Shown here piece after piece: positions 1 to 6,996 of a stretch of 21,922 nucleotides of DNA (position 1 is its first letter; each line of letters starts with the position of its first letter). The notes under the pieces were generated by a model. It ran no database searches and had not been told where the DNA came from. It was given only the letters and a program-made list of their open reading frames with translations. The DNA is from a virus: positions 1-21,922 of IMG/VR virus record IMGVR_UViG_3300042309_001605. One strand, given 5' to 3'. The translations under genes were made by a program, and so were the position numbers.

Positions 1-2510
1 ATTTCCAATTCCAGCCTACTTACTGGAAAAGAGTAAATGAATGGCAAGATGGAGCTAAACCTGTATTAACAGGTGGATGGGCTATACCTACTAAAAAATT
101 AGACAAAAATGATCCTGATTTATTAGAAAAAGATATTGATAAATCATTATATGTGTTACGAGAATTATATTACAAATTTGATGATGTAGTTCCTTCTTGG
201 CATAATATAGTTTATATAGATATCGAGATTGAAATGGGAGGTGCATTAACACCAGAGTATATTAGGTCTGCTCCTATGCCTTTAACATCTATCGCTCTGA
301 TAGACATGACTACTAAACAGAAGATATGTTTCATTGTTGATAAGTCAAAACAAATACCTGAAACGAACCAGGATGGTAAAATGATTATACCTTGCGGTTC
401 AGAACGAGAGTTAATAGGTAAGTTTTTATCCAAGTATGAAGAGTTAGATCCTACCATATTAGTCGGCTATAACTCGGCATATTTCGACTTACCGTACTTA
501 TACTACCGAATGTCGCAAGTTGTAGGTACAGATGAGGTAAGCCGTTTATCTCCAATAGGTAGAGTTGAAGCACGTGATTTTAATGGTGAAAACCAAGTTA
601 AAATTGGAGGTGTGAATCATCTAGACTATATGTTACTTCATAAGAAGTATATCATGAAAGAGGAACCATCATATAAATTAGGTGACATTGGAACCAAATA
701 TGTTGGGTTAGGTAAGATTGAATATGAAGGTAATTTGAATACATTATTTAAAAATGATTTAAATACTTTTATTGACTATAACTTACGAGATGTTGAAATT
801 CTAGAGAAATTAGAAGACAAATTAAAGTTTATTGAATTAACAGTTATGATTTCTCATATCTGTAATATACCTTATGAGTCAATTTATTATAACACTGTAA
901 TGAATGAAGGTGCTATACTAAAGCATTTAAGACGTGAAGGTATTATTTCACCTAATAAGCCAACAACTCATAACCCATCTCGTAAAGCAGCTAACTCAAC
1001 ATATGCAGGCGGTTATTTATTAGAACCAATACCCGGTCTATACTTTGATGTAATTGACTTAGACTTTACTTCACTATATCCTTCAATCATTAAATCACTT
1101 AATTTAGGAATTGAAACATTAGTAGGTAGAATTGTTACTTTAAATCCTACCTATGAACAAAATCATAGTTTAGAAAAACTTAAGGAACGAGATCCTAATG
1201 AAGTAGTGACAGTTGAAAAACTAAATAAAAATAATTACACATTACAAGCAGCTCAAATATCAATTGGTAAGTTAATTAAACTAATTGAAGACAATGAATT
1301 CACATTATCAGCTTCAGGCGCTATGTTTAGAACTGATGAACAAAGTGTAGTTGCTAAGATTTTAGAAGGTTGGTTTGATAAACGAGAACATTATAGAGGT
1401 TTAAAGAAAACAGCAGGTAAATCTGAAGACTGGGCTAACTATAAATTATATGATTTGTTTCAACATGCATTTAAGATCTTACAAAACGCTATGTATGGTA
1501 CATTTGCTAAGAATGGATGGAGATATACAGACGGACATTTAATTTGTAGTGCTGCTATTACTAACAGTGGTCAAAGATTAACTCAAGAAAGTATTGTATT
1601 TGCTAATGATAAACTAAACACTGAATTAAAATCAGATAAACAATTTATTTGTATTAGTGATACTGACTCTATGTATATTGAATTAGGTGATTTATTAAAA
1701 CATAGATATCCTAACTCAACACCTGACCAAAAAGATGAATTAATATTAAAAATGGCTACTGAAATTCAAGATGAATCAAATCATTACTTGAATGAACTAT
1801 GTAAGAAAGTATTTAATATTAATCCTAAAAAACATTATTTCCAATTAAAACAAGAGGTAATTGCTAAAGGTATCTTAGTTACAGGTAAGAGAAGATATGC
1901 AATGTATATTACTAATAAGGAAGGTGTTACTGTTGAGGAGTTAGACATGAAAGGACTTGAATTAATGAAGTCCAATATGAATAAACGATTTAAAGGATTT
2001 GGTGAACAACTAATTAAGGATATTTTGTTTGGTAAAGCTAAAACAGAAATAGACCAGACAATAATTGACTTCTATAAATTAGTTAAGACATTAGATCCTC
2101 GAGAATTAGGCAAACCAACAGGTGTAAAACAAATAGCCTCATATAGGAACGCTCCTAGAGCAGGTGAAATGTTTAGTACATTCAGATTAAAAGCACCTAG
2201 TAATACTAAGGCAGCTGTTCGTTATAATGACTTATTAAAGTTTAAACGTCTAGACAAACAATACGAATCAGTAGTAGAAGGTGATAAAATATTCATTATT
2301 AACTTAAAAGCTAATCCTTATAAGTTAGATACAATTGGATTACCAAATGCTAAAGTACCTGATGAAATTGAGAAGTTTGTTAAGACATATATTGATGTAG
2401 ATGAGATTTTTGAATCACTACTATTAAATAAATTAAAGGAACTTTACAAGGATTTAAAATGGGAGTTTCCACCTCTGAATGCAAATGTTAATAAATTCTT
2501 TGCCTTCTAA
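1..2510 (+). CDS. 43: Family B DNA polymerase (T4 gp43-like), 5' end outside window
   Basis: This is the replicative DNA polymerase with 3'-5' proofreading exonuclease. The frame is open from base 3 to the stop at 2508-2510, so the visible part is about 835 residues and the true start is upstream. A GTG at 153 is in frame but internal, because open coding sequence precedes it. The exonuclease motifs are visible: DIE at 219-227, GYNSAYFD at 465-488, and YNLRD at 777-791. The polymerase motifs follow: motif A (DLDFTSLYPS) from 1056, motif B (K..QNAMYG) at about 1473-1499, and motif C (DTDS) at 1659-1670. All the metal-binding acidic residues are present, so the enzyme looks active. T4 gp43 has 898 residues, so perhaps 60 residues are missing on the left. 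The clamp-like gene follows 23 nt later. Confidence 0.97.
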   Translation, partial: FQFQPTYWKRVNEWQDGAKPVLTGGWAIPTKKLDKNDPDLLEKDIDKSLYVLRELYYKFDDVVPSWHNIVYIDIEIEMGGALTPEYIRSAPMPLTSIALIDMTTKQKICFIVDKSKQIPETNQDGKMIIPCGSERELIGKFLSKYEELDPTILVGYNSAYFDLPYLYYRMSQVVGTDEVSRLSPIGRVEARDFNGENQVKIGGVNHLDYMLLHKKYIMKEEPSYKLGDIGTKYVGLGKIEYEGNLNTLFKNDLNTFIDYNLRDVEILEKLEDKLKFIELTVMISHICNIPYESIYYNTVMNEGAILKHLRREGIISPNKPTTHNPSRKAANSTYAGGYLLEPIPGLYFDVIDLDFTSLYPSIIKSLNLGIETLVGRIVTLNPTYEQNHSLEKLKERDPNEVVTVEKLNKNNYTLQAAQISIGKLIKLIEDNEFTLSASGAMFRTDEQSVVAKILEGWFDKREHYRGLKKTAGKSEDWANYKLYDLFQHAFKILQNAMYGTFAKNGWRYTDGHLICSAAITNSGQRLTQESIVFANDKLNTELKSDKQFICISDTDSMYIELGDLLKHRYPNSTPDQKDELILKMATEIQDESNHYLNELCKKVFNINPKKHYFQLKQEVIAKGILVTGKRRYAMYITNKEGVTVEELDMKGLELMKSNMNKRFKGFGEQLIKDILFGKAKTEIDQTIIDFYKLVKTLDPRELGKPTGVKQIASYRNAPRAGEMFSTFRLKAPSNTKAAVRYNDLLKFKRLDKQYESVVEGDKIFIINLKANPYKLDTIGLPNAKVPDEIEKFVKTYIDVDEIFESLLLNKLKELYKDLKWEFPPLNANVNKFFAF

Positions 2511-2529
2511 AAAATCTTTATTATATTAC
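2500..2529 (+). promoter_or_regulatory. Predicted Bacteroidota-type promoter (P1) for the clamp gene
   Basis: TTG at 2500-2502 is followed after 19 nt by TATATTAC at 2522-2529, five bases before the ATG at 2534. This resembles the Bacteroidota -33 TTG / -7 TAnnTTTG pair, with the last two bases deviating. The TTG lies inside the end of the polymerase gene. The same arrangement occurs at five other sites in the window. A start of transcription shortly after the -7 box would give a leaderless or nearly leaderless mRNA; that is inference. Confidence 0.6.
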
Positions 2530-2533
2530 AAAT

Positions 2534-3259
2534 ATGATATCAAAATTACAACTACAAGCAATTATTGAAAAGTACCATTTAAATGGTCAAATTGAAAATG
2601 TTAAATGGGAAATAAACGCTGATGGAAAGTTAACTATTAACTTTACAGCTCCTACTCGTGAGATGTTAGGGACAGTTACTTATAATGGTTTTCCATTACC
2701 TGAATCTGAAATTGGGATTAATAACACTACACAATTAGATAAACTATTATCTATTACAGGTGGTGATTTAGATCTTGGTTATGCTAAAGAAGGTAGAATA
2801 ATATCTAAACTACTAATAGCAGACAACCAGTTTAATCTAGACTATGCCTTAGCTGACTTATTAACCATTCCTAAAACAGGTAAATATAATGGTTCTGAGG
2901 ATCATGAAATCCAAGTTACAATTGATGATGAAGCAATAACAGCATTAGTTAAAGCTAAAAACGCATTAACAAATAGTGAAAACGTTGTTATTAAGTTAGG
3001 TTTAAACGGTTTAGAATTCACTTTCGGAGGCGATGTTGAATATGCTAATAAAGTTACTTATTCCATCCAAAATCCAACAATAAATGTACCTTCAACATTT
3101 AATTTAGTATATGGTTCTGATTTGTTGAAGGAAATATTAGTCGCCAATAAAGGTTCTGAGTCTGGTACTTTATATATAAATTCAAATGGTTTAATGAAAT
3201 TATCGTTTTTTCATAAAGAATTACAAAGTACTTACTATATTGTCGCAAAAGAACAATAA
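2534..3259 (+). CDS. 45: Probable sliding clamp (T4 gp45-like)
   Basis: This 241-residue protein is most likely the ring-shaped processivity clamp that tethers the polymerase to DNA. The length is close to T4 gp45 (228 residues). The sequence is rich in alternating beta-strand patterns and ends with a strand-like, aromatic tail (LQSTYYIVAKEQ), as expected of a clamp domain. There are no catalytic motifs, and clamps have none. The strongest argument is context: it lies directly after the polymerase, and clamp-loader genes lie further downstream in the same window. In T4 the order is 45-44-62-regA-43, so the order here is rearranged. The ATG at 2534 is preceded by promoter P1. Sequence similarity is not obvious by eye, so the assignment is weaker than for the polymerase. 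A structure or profile comparison would settle it. Confidence 0.7.
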   Translation: MISKLQLQAIIEKYHLNGQIENVKWEINADGKLTINFTAPTREMLGTVTYNGFPLPESEIGINNTTQLDKLLSITGGDLDLGYAKEGRIISKLLIADNQFNLDYALADLLTIPKTGKYNGSEDHEIQVTIDDEAITALVKAKNALTNSENVVIKLGLNGLEFTFGGDVEYANKVTYSIQNPTINVPSTFNLVYGSDLLKEILVANKGSESGTLYINSNGLMKLSFFHKELQSTYYIVAKEQ

Positions 3260-3279
3260 GTCGACATATTTATAATAAA

Positions 3280-3295
3280 GCTTGGCTATCCAAGC
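3280..3295 (+). other. Perfect 6-bp hairpin overlapping a promoter
   Basis: GCTTGG (3280-3285), loop CTAT and CCAAGC (3290-3295) form a perfect inverted repeat just after the clamp gene. It is followed by six A, not T, so on the + strand it is not a standard intrinsic terminator. The TTG of promoter P2 lies in its left arm. It could end the clamp transcript weakly or act as an mRNA-stabilising 3' end; neither is shown. Confidence 0.5.
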
Positions 3296-3312
3296 AAAAA
3301 ATGTTATATTAC
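3282..3312 (+). promoter_or_regulatory. Predicted promoter (P2) for the 3328-groES-groEL block
   Basis: TTG at 3282-3284 is followed after 20 nt by TATATTAC at 3305-3312. The ATG at 3328 is 15 nt downstream of the box and is preceded by ATAAAAGTT, an initiator-like sequence seen before several other genes in the window. The pattern matches the Bacteroidota -33/-7 arrangement. Confidence 0.6.
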
Positions 3313-3327
3313 AATAAAATAAAAGTT

Positions 3328-3648
3328 ATGGAAAAAAACGATTTATCGTCAGTTACACTGATCAAAGATCCGTCAATCGAACCGTATTTTATCGGTCGCG
3401 ACGCAAACAGCTACACAATTTATGAAACTGTCTACCCAGGTACAAATACTAAGGGAAGAGGTCGCAAAACACGGACTAAAGAAGCAGTCAAATCTATTTC
3501 ATTCCACACTAACTTCGGTTCAGCATTAAATTCAATTGCTAAACTAAAAGTAGAAAAACGTCAAGAGTATAATACTATTCATGAGTATATTACAGAGTGG
3601 AAACGAGTAAAAGAAGAAATCAATCAAATAGTTAATTTTAGTGAATAA
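3328..3648 (+). CDS. Small phage protein of unknown function, upstream of groES
   Basis: The product has 106 residues if translation starts at the ATG at 3328. That start is preferred because ATAAAAGTTATG is repeated at other gene starts in the window; the in-frame ATG at 3301 falls just before the -7 box of P2. The N-terminal half carries a hydrophobic, beta-rich stretch (residues about 8-32, with PYFIGRD and YTIYETVYPG). A basic loop (GRGRKTRTKEAVK) follows, then a helical C-terminus rich in K and E. No membrane segment, signal peptide or catalytic motif is evident. The basic loop would suit nucleic-acid binding, but that is a guess. GroES starts one base after its stop, so the two are probably co-translated. 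Local base composition in the first third is noticeably richer in CG dinucleotides than its neighbours. Confidence 0.8.
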   Translation: MEKNDLSSVTLIKDPSIEPYFIGRDANSYTIYETVYPGTNTKGRGRKTRTKEAVKSISFHTNFGSALNSIAKLKVEKRQEYNTIHEYITEWKRVKEEINQIVNFSE

Positions 3649-3649
3649 T

Positions 3650-3952
3650 ATGAAACAGTTACAAGCAACGTTTAACGCGGTTATTATTAAACCTCGTGAA
3701 GAAGAAGAAGGAATGTATGGTTCCATCATTGTACCCGACATGGGTAAAGAAAAAGCGCTTATTGGTACTATTGTATCTGTAGGCCCAGGTCAATCATCAT
3801 ACTCAGGAGCATTTATCCCTACAGTATTAGAAGTAGGAATGGAAGTAATGTTACCAAGTATGGGTCCAAACAAAATTGAATTGGAAGGACAAGAGTATTG
3901 GGTATGCCCTGAAAATCAAGTATTAGCAATCATTAAAACAACAGAACAATAA
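3650..3952 (+). CDS. groES: Co-chaperonin GroES
   Basis: This 100-residue protein is the lid that caps GroEL and releases the substrate for folding. The N-terminal strand (QATFNAVIIKPRE) matches the GroES core. The mobile loop that docks on GroEL is visible as EEEGMYGSIIVPD, with the hydrophobic IIV tripeptide. GTIVSVGPG and the C-terminal VLAII strand complete the fold, and the length is close to the usual 95-100 residues. The ATG at 3650 is chosen over the GTG at 3641. The GTG would overlap the upstream stop, whereas the ATG follows that stop by one base in a TAATATGA context identical to that of groEL. The IIVPDMGKEK segment resembles the IIIPD.AKEKP of Bacteroidota GroES, which hints at the source. 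It lies one base before groEL and is surely co-expressed with it. Confidence 0.96.
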   Translation: MKQLQATFNAVIIKPREEEEGMYGSIIVPDMGKEKALIGTIVSVGPGQSSYSGAFIPTVLEVGMEVMLPSMGPNKIELEGQEYWVCPENQVLAIIKTTEQ

Positions 3953-3953
3953 T

Positions 3954-5570
3954 ATGAGTAAAATTATCGAATTCGGCCCTGAAGCAAGGAAAAAACTCGT
4001 AACTGGTATTGATAAACTAGCAAACGCAGTTACGTCTACATTAGGTCCAAATGGTCGTAATGTGGTTATCGCAAATCAAAATGGTTATCCTCAATCAACA
4101 AAAGATGGTGTAACTGTGGCTAAAAACATTTCACTTGAAGATCCAATTGAAGAGTTAGGTGTACAACTTGTAAAACAAGCAGCTATTAAGACAGCTGAAG
4201 GAGCAGGTGATGGTACAACTACATCTACATTGTTGGCTCAAGAAATGGTTAAAGCCGGTTTAGTGCACTTAAACAATGGAGTAAACGCAGTATCTATCAA
4301 GCGTGATATTGATGCCGCAGTTAAAGATGTAATTACAGAACTACGCAAGAGCATCTCACAAGACATTAGCTCTGAAGACCAATTGAAACAAGTAGCTACT
4401 ATCTCAGGTAATAATGATCCTGAAGTAGGAGAGTTGATTGCAACAGCAATGAATAAAGTAGGTCGTGAAGGAGTAGTTTATATTGAAGAATCTAAATCAG
4501 GAGAAACATATCTTGAAACAGTAGAAGGTATGCAATTTGATCGTGGTTACAAATCTCATTACTTTGTTACAGATAACAACACAATGAGTTGTACACTTGA
4601 GAATGCTATGATTTTGATTGCAGATAAGAAATTTACTTCAATTAAAGAATTATTACCACTATTAGAAAGTGTTTCATCACAAGGTAAATCATTGCTTATT
4701 ATCGCAGAAGACATTGATGGTGAGGCATTAGCTACACTTATCGTTAATAAAATGAGAGGTACAATTAAAGTAGCAGCAGTTAAAGCTCCTGACTTTGGTG
4801 ATCGTAGAAAACTTATTTTAGATGATATTGCGATTTTAACAGGAGGTGAGGTATTTAGTACTGACAAGGGTATGAAATTAGATCGTTTTGATTCAAAATG
4901 GTTTGGTGAAGCCCGATTAGTTACAATTACAAAAGATGAAACAACAATTGTTGACGGAAGAGGAGAATCTGAACGAATACAAGCACGTATTGAAGAGTTA
5001 CAGCTCCAAATCGAAAAAGCAAAAACACCTTTCGAACAAGAAAAACTACAAGAAAGACTCGCGAAATTTGTCGGAGGAGTAGCAATTGTTCATGTAGGTG
5101 GAAATACTGAAACTGAGGTCAAAGAAAAGAAAGACCGAGTTGATGATGCGCTTCAAGCAACTAAAGCCGCAATCGAGGAAGGTATTGTTCCTGGAGGTGG
5201 TGCTGCTTTATTATATGCTCGTGAAGCAATTAAAAATCGCAAATCAGTAGGTGGACAAATCGTTTATACAGCATGTGGTGCTCCATTCATGAAAATTCTT
5301 ACTAACGCTGGTTCTACAGAACAAGAAGCTTATTATTTGATTAATAAGTTAGGTGGAAGTGATAATTGGAAAGGATATAATCTATTAACTGAGAAATTTG
5401 TTAATATGAAAGATGCTGGTATTATTGATCCAACTAAAGTTACTCGTACTGCAATTGAAAACGCAGCATCAGTAGCAGGAACAATTCTATTAACAGAATG
5501 TACTGTCGTGGACAAGCCTGAAGATAAAAAACAGGATGATATGATGGGCGGAATGGGAGGTATGTTCTAA
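3954..5570 (+). CDS. groEL: Chaperonin GroEL
   Basis: This 538-residue protein is a full-length 60-kDa chaperonin that forms the ATP-driven folding chamber. The ATP-site motifs are intact: KDGVTVAK with Asp51, GDGTTT with Asp86, and Asp398 in RVDDAL, the position of the catalytic aspartate of the E. coli protein. The apical domain keeps LLIIAEDIDGEALATL and KAPDFGDRRK, and the tail keeps the GGMGGM repeat (ends GGMGGMF). Nothing is truncated, so the protein should be active and GroES-dependent. It is close enough to bacterial GroEL to suggest acquisition from a cell rather than the very divergent chaperonins of some other phages; this is inference. The stop overlaps the next start by one base (TAATG). 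A likely job is folding of capsid or other phage proteins, as for T4, which instead encodes the GroES substitute gp31. Confidence 0.98.
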   Translation: MSKIIEFGPEARKKLVTGIDKLANAVTSTLGPNGRNVVIANQNGYPQSTKDGVTVAKNISLEDPIEELGVQLVKQAAIKTAEGAGDGTTTSTLLAQEMVKAGLVHLNNGVNAVSIKRDIDAAVKDVITELRKSISQDISSEDQLKQVATISGNNDPEVGELIATAMNKVGREGVVYIEESKSGETYLETVEGMQFDRGYKSHYFVTDNNTMSCTLENAMILIADKKFTSIKELLPLLESVSSQGKSLLIIAEDIDGEALATLIVNKMRGTIKVAAVKAPDFGDRRKLILDDIAILTGGEVFSTDKGMKLDRFDSKWFGEARLVTITKDETTIVDGRGESERIQARIEELQLQIEKAKTPFEQEKLQERLAKFVGGVAIVHVGGNTETEVKEKKDRVDDALQATKAAIEEGIVPGGGAALLYAREAIKNRKSVGGQIVYTACGAPFMKILTNAGSTEQEAYYLINKLGGSDNWKGYNLLTEKFVNMKDAGIIDPTKVTRTAIENAASVAGTILLTECTVVDKPEDKKQDDMMGGMGGMF

Positions 5571-5842
5571 TGGCTACCGAGGTCAAAGAAGAATTAGTAT
5601 TGATCGCTGAGCGATATCCACCGGGAGACCAGTGGGTATTGCTAAGTGATCCTAATCATGTGTATAAGTCATTAACTGAAGTACTAGAAGGTTATTTTGA
5701 AGAACTTGGAGGACTATCATGTGATTTTAGATTGTCACCTATGAAAGGTAAATTATACGCTATTGATAGTGTAGTGGTTGAAAAAGCACCACCACCCCCA
5801 CCTCCTCCTCCAAAGAAATTTAACATGTACGGAGACTATTAA
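5570..5842 (+). CDS. Unknown protein with polyproline tract, coupled to groEL
   Basis: The 90-residue product is of unknown function. The ATG shares one base with the groEL stop, so translation is probably coupled. Residues 1-70 form a mixed, acidic domain with no motif I recognise (YPPGDQWVLL, then LTEVLEGYFEELGG). Eight consecutive prolines occupy residues 74-81 (bases 5789-5812), followed by a short aromatic tail, KKFNMYGDY. A run this long normally stalls ribosomes unless EF-P is present, so it may slow synthesis. The proline codons are mixed, so the tract is under protein-level rather than simple-repeat selection. Coupling to the chaperonin suggests a chaperonin-related role or a co-regulated structural part, but there is no direct evidence for either. 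There is no signal peptide or membrane segment. Confidence 0.82.
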   Translation: MATEVKEELVLIAERYPPGDQWVLLSDPNHVYKSLTEVLEGYFEELGGLSCDFRLSPMKGKLYAIDSVVVEKAPPPPPPPPKKFNMYGDY

Positions 5843-5860
5843 TATGTATAATTAAACTAA

Positions 5861-5879
5861 TACTATGAATAAAGAATTT
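5861..5879 (+). repeat. 19-nt direct repeat, copy 1 (start region of 5865 gene)
   Basis: TACTATGAATAAAGAATTT is identical to 6118-6136. It covers the start codon and first codons of the gene at 5865. The similarity continues downstream at lower identity and encodes the shared leader peptide. Confidence 0.85.
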
Positions 5880-6116
5880 TATAAAATGCAAAAGGCAGCT
5901 GGTTTGATTACTGAATCAGAATACAAAGAAAGAATGTCTGAAAACACAGGTAAACACCTTGATCAAGAAGCATATATGGATGCGTTAAACCTATTATTTG
6001 ATGCTCTTGGTAATGGTGCTAATGCATATGATGAAACAACTTGGACTGAAGAGGAGAATACTTTAGTAAACGGTATAGCTAATGTTTTAAATAGAGTTGG
6101 AGTTGATATATCTTAA
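5865..6116 (+). CDS. Small protein with capsid-targeting-like leader (candidate internal head protein)
   Basis: The 83-residue product begins MNKEFYKMQKAAGLITES, nearly the same as the next gene (17 of the first 20 residues identical), although the rest differs. The leader ends in ITE. In T4 the prohead protease gp21 cuts after (L/I)-x-E, and internal head proteins carry a short N-terminal capsid-targeting sequence ending this way. Cleavage here would leave an acidic protein of about 66 residues (YMDALNLLFDALGNG, then helical ENTLVNGIANVLNRVGVD). By inference it may be packed into the head and perhaps injected. The enzyme that would cut it is not in this window. An alternative is that the leader is a structural helix shared by paralogues. 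There is no membrane segment or known domain. Confidence 0.8.
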   Translation: MNKEFYKMQKAAGLITESEYKERMSENTGKHLDQEAYMDALNLLFDALGNGANAYDETTWTEEENTLVNGIANVLNRVGVDIS

Positions 6117-6117
6117 T

Positions 6118-6136
6118 TACTATGAATAAAGAATTT
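6118..6136 (+). repeat. 19-nt direct repeat, copy 2 (start region of 6122 gene)
   Basis: Identical to 5861-5879; see that copy. It spans the start of the gene at 6122, pointing to duplication of a leader module in front of unrelated bodies. Confidence 0.85.
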
Positions 6137-6625
6137 CTTAAAATGCAAAAAACAGCTGGCTTAATCACTGAAAGCCAGTATAGAAAATTAACTGAAGAAG
6201 ACGCTAAAATAATGGCCGCCGCTGAAAAAATTGAAGATAAAGTAGAATCAGATCCCTCAATAGAAGCAATGGTTGATAAACTCTCAGATAAAGAAAAATC
6301 TGATCTTCAATCAGCATTAGCTAAATTAGGTATAACACCTAACACTTCTATTGAAACTGCAAAAAAAGAGGTTGAAGATGAAATTGGAAGTGTTGTATCT
6401 GAGATTGATGAAGCTTTAAGTACAAAACAAAAAGTAGCTGATATTACTAAAGCTTTAGGAGTATTATCATATGGTTCAAATCTTGTTCCTTTTCTAAATA
6501 TGTTTTTAATGAAAGCAGTATTTAATGATATGCCTGGTGGCGTAGCATTTTTTTCTGGTCTTGCTCTCTCTGCTGGGGTAGGTGCTGCTTTAATTGGGTT
6601 ATCTAAATTATTAGATGAAAAATAA
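6122..6625 (+). CDS. Leader-bearing protein with hydrophobic C-terminus (candidate internal head or injected protein)
   Basis: The 167-residue product starts MNKEFLKMQKTAGLITES, matching the leader of the preceding gene, with the same candidate (L/I)-x-E site after ITE and another at LTE a few residues later. A charged helical region (about residues 25-100; VDKLSDKEKSDLQSALAKLG, KEVEDEIGSVVSEIDEAL) could form a coiled coil. The C-terminal third has two hydrophobic stretches. One is at about 112-132 (LSYGSNLVPFLNMFLMKAVF). The other is at about 137-160, glycine/alanine-rich (FFSGLALSAGVGAALIGL). Such a tail could insert into a membrane. No known holin or pore family is recognisable. The leader argues for a virion component, and the tail could act during genome entry; both are inference. 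Confidence 0.8.
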   Translation: MNKEFLKMQKTAGLITESQYRKLTEEDAKIMAAAEKIEDKVESDPSIEAMVDKLSDKEKSDLQSALAKLGITPNTSIETAKKEVEDEIGSVVSEIDEALSTKQKVADITKALGVLSYGSNLVPFLNMFLMKAVFNDMPGGVAFFSGLALSAGVGAALIGLSKLLDEK

Positions 6626-6627
6626 TT

Positions 6628-6930
6628 ATGAAAGTATCTGAATTAAAACAAATTATCAAAGAAGAAATCGTTAAAGCATTAGCTGAAAACGAAAGTAAGC
6701 CAACTCATAAATCTAAAGTAGATTGGTATTATATCAATGATAACAGTGACTATCCTGGACCTAAAGGTAGAACAGTCCCTAATGCTAAAGGATTTGATAA
6801 TCCTAAAGACTATAAAGGAACTGAACTTTATATCAAAAAAGGAACTAAAGGATATGTTAGTGGAGGTAAATTTGAAGATAAAGAAGGTAATGATGTTGGA
6901 TACAAAGCTGAATACTTTGAAAAACTATAA
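6628..6930 (+). CDS. Small basic protein with a second type of helical leader
   Basis: The 100-residue product begins MKVSELKQIIKEEIVKALAE, an amphipathic helix of a kind I recall from other large-phage proteins. It ends in LAE, again fitting the T4 gp21 cleavage pattern (L/I)-x-E. Cleavage would leave an approximately 80-residue lysine- and glycine-rich protein. It has a WYYINDNSDYPGPKGR segment and an SH3-like look (ELYIKKGTKGYVSGGKF.DKEGNDVGYKAEYFEKL). Basic mature proteins behind an acidic or amphipathic leader are typical of T4 internal proteins I-III. It starts two bases after the preceding gene and ends the transcription block before the terminator at 6962. The specific function is unknown. 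The second reading frame opened at 6737 is a shadow. Confidence 0.8.
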   Translation: MKVSELKQIIKEEIVKALAENESKPTHKSKVDWYYINDNSDYPGPKGRTVPNAKGFDNPKDYKGTELYIKKGTKGYVSGGKFEDKEGNDVGYKAEYFEKL

Positions 6931-6960
6931 ATAGTCTTTAAAAACATATTATATTAAAAT

Positions 6961-6991
6961 TTGGCCTTCGGGCCATTTTTTATTATATTTG
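6961..6991 (+). promoter_or_regulatory. Predicted promoter (P3) for the clamp-loader block
   Basis: TTG at 6961-6963 is followed after 20 nt by TATATTTG at 6984-6991, a full match to TAnnTTTG. The ATG of the clamp-loader gene is at 6997. The TTG sits in the left arm of the terminator hairpin, so the end of one transcript and the start of the next overlap physically. Confidence 0.68.
6962..6981 (+). terminator. Intrinsic terminator after the groEL block
   Basis: TGGCC (6962-6966), the stable loop TTCG, and GGCCA (6971-6975) are followed by six T (6976-6981). The stem is short but GC-rich with a UUCG tetraloop. It lies 31 nt after the stop of the gene at 6628, so it probably ends the transcript that starts at P2. 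Confidence 0.85.
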
Positions 6992-6996
6992 GTTAT

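Noticed and set aside
153-155. GTG at 153 as the start of the polymerase gene.
   Set aside because: The same frame is open to the left edge of the window with plausible polymerase residues, so the start lies outside.
3641-3649. GTG start for GroES at 3641.
   Set aside because: It overlaps the previous stop. The ATG at 3650 fits the normal GroES N-terminus and the same TAATATG context as groEL.
4559-4867. Minus-strand open frame inside groEL.
   Set aside because: It is a shadow of the conserved chaperonin sequence; all genes in the window are on the + strand.
3954-5570. Host chromosomal groEL, with the window as a prophage junction.
   Set aside because: It is surrounded on both sides by phage replication genes in the same tight, one-strand organisation, so it belongs to the phage genome.
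5847-5854. TATAATTA before the gene at 5865 as another promoter.
   Set aside because: No TTG is found at 19-21 nt upstream, and the gene is only 22 nt from the preceding one in the same direction.
6926-6933. TATAAATA, the T4 late promoter consensus, overlapping the stop of the gene at 6628.
   Set aside because: The same octamer occurs inside coding sequence (near 17209 and 21750) in this AT-rich DNA, and the promoter at 6961-6991 explains the next gene better.
6737-6934. Open frame of 65 codons inside the gene at 6628.
   Set aside because: It lies in another frame of a better supported gene and has no plausible start context or recognisable features.
6947-6957. TATTATATTAA resembling the -7 box of the other promoters.
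   Set aside because: No TTG lies 19-21 nt upstream; the nearest is about 30 nt away.
6961-6996. Extension of the clamp-loader gene back to the in-frame TTG at 6961.
   Set aside because: It would translate the terminator hairpin and T tract; the family N-terminus fits the ATG at 6997.
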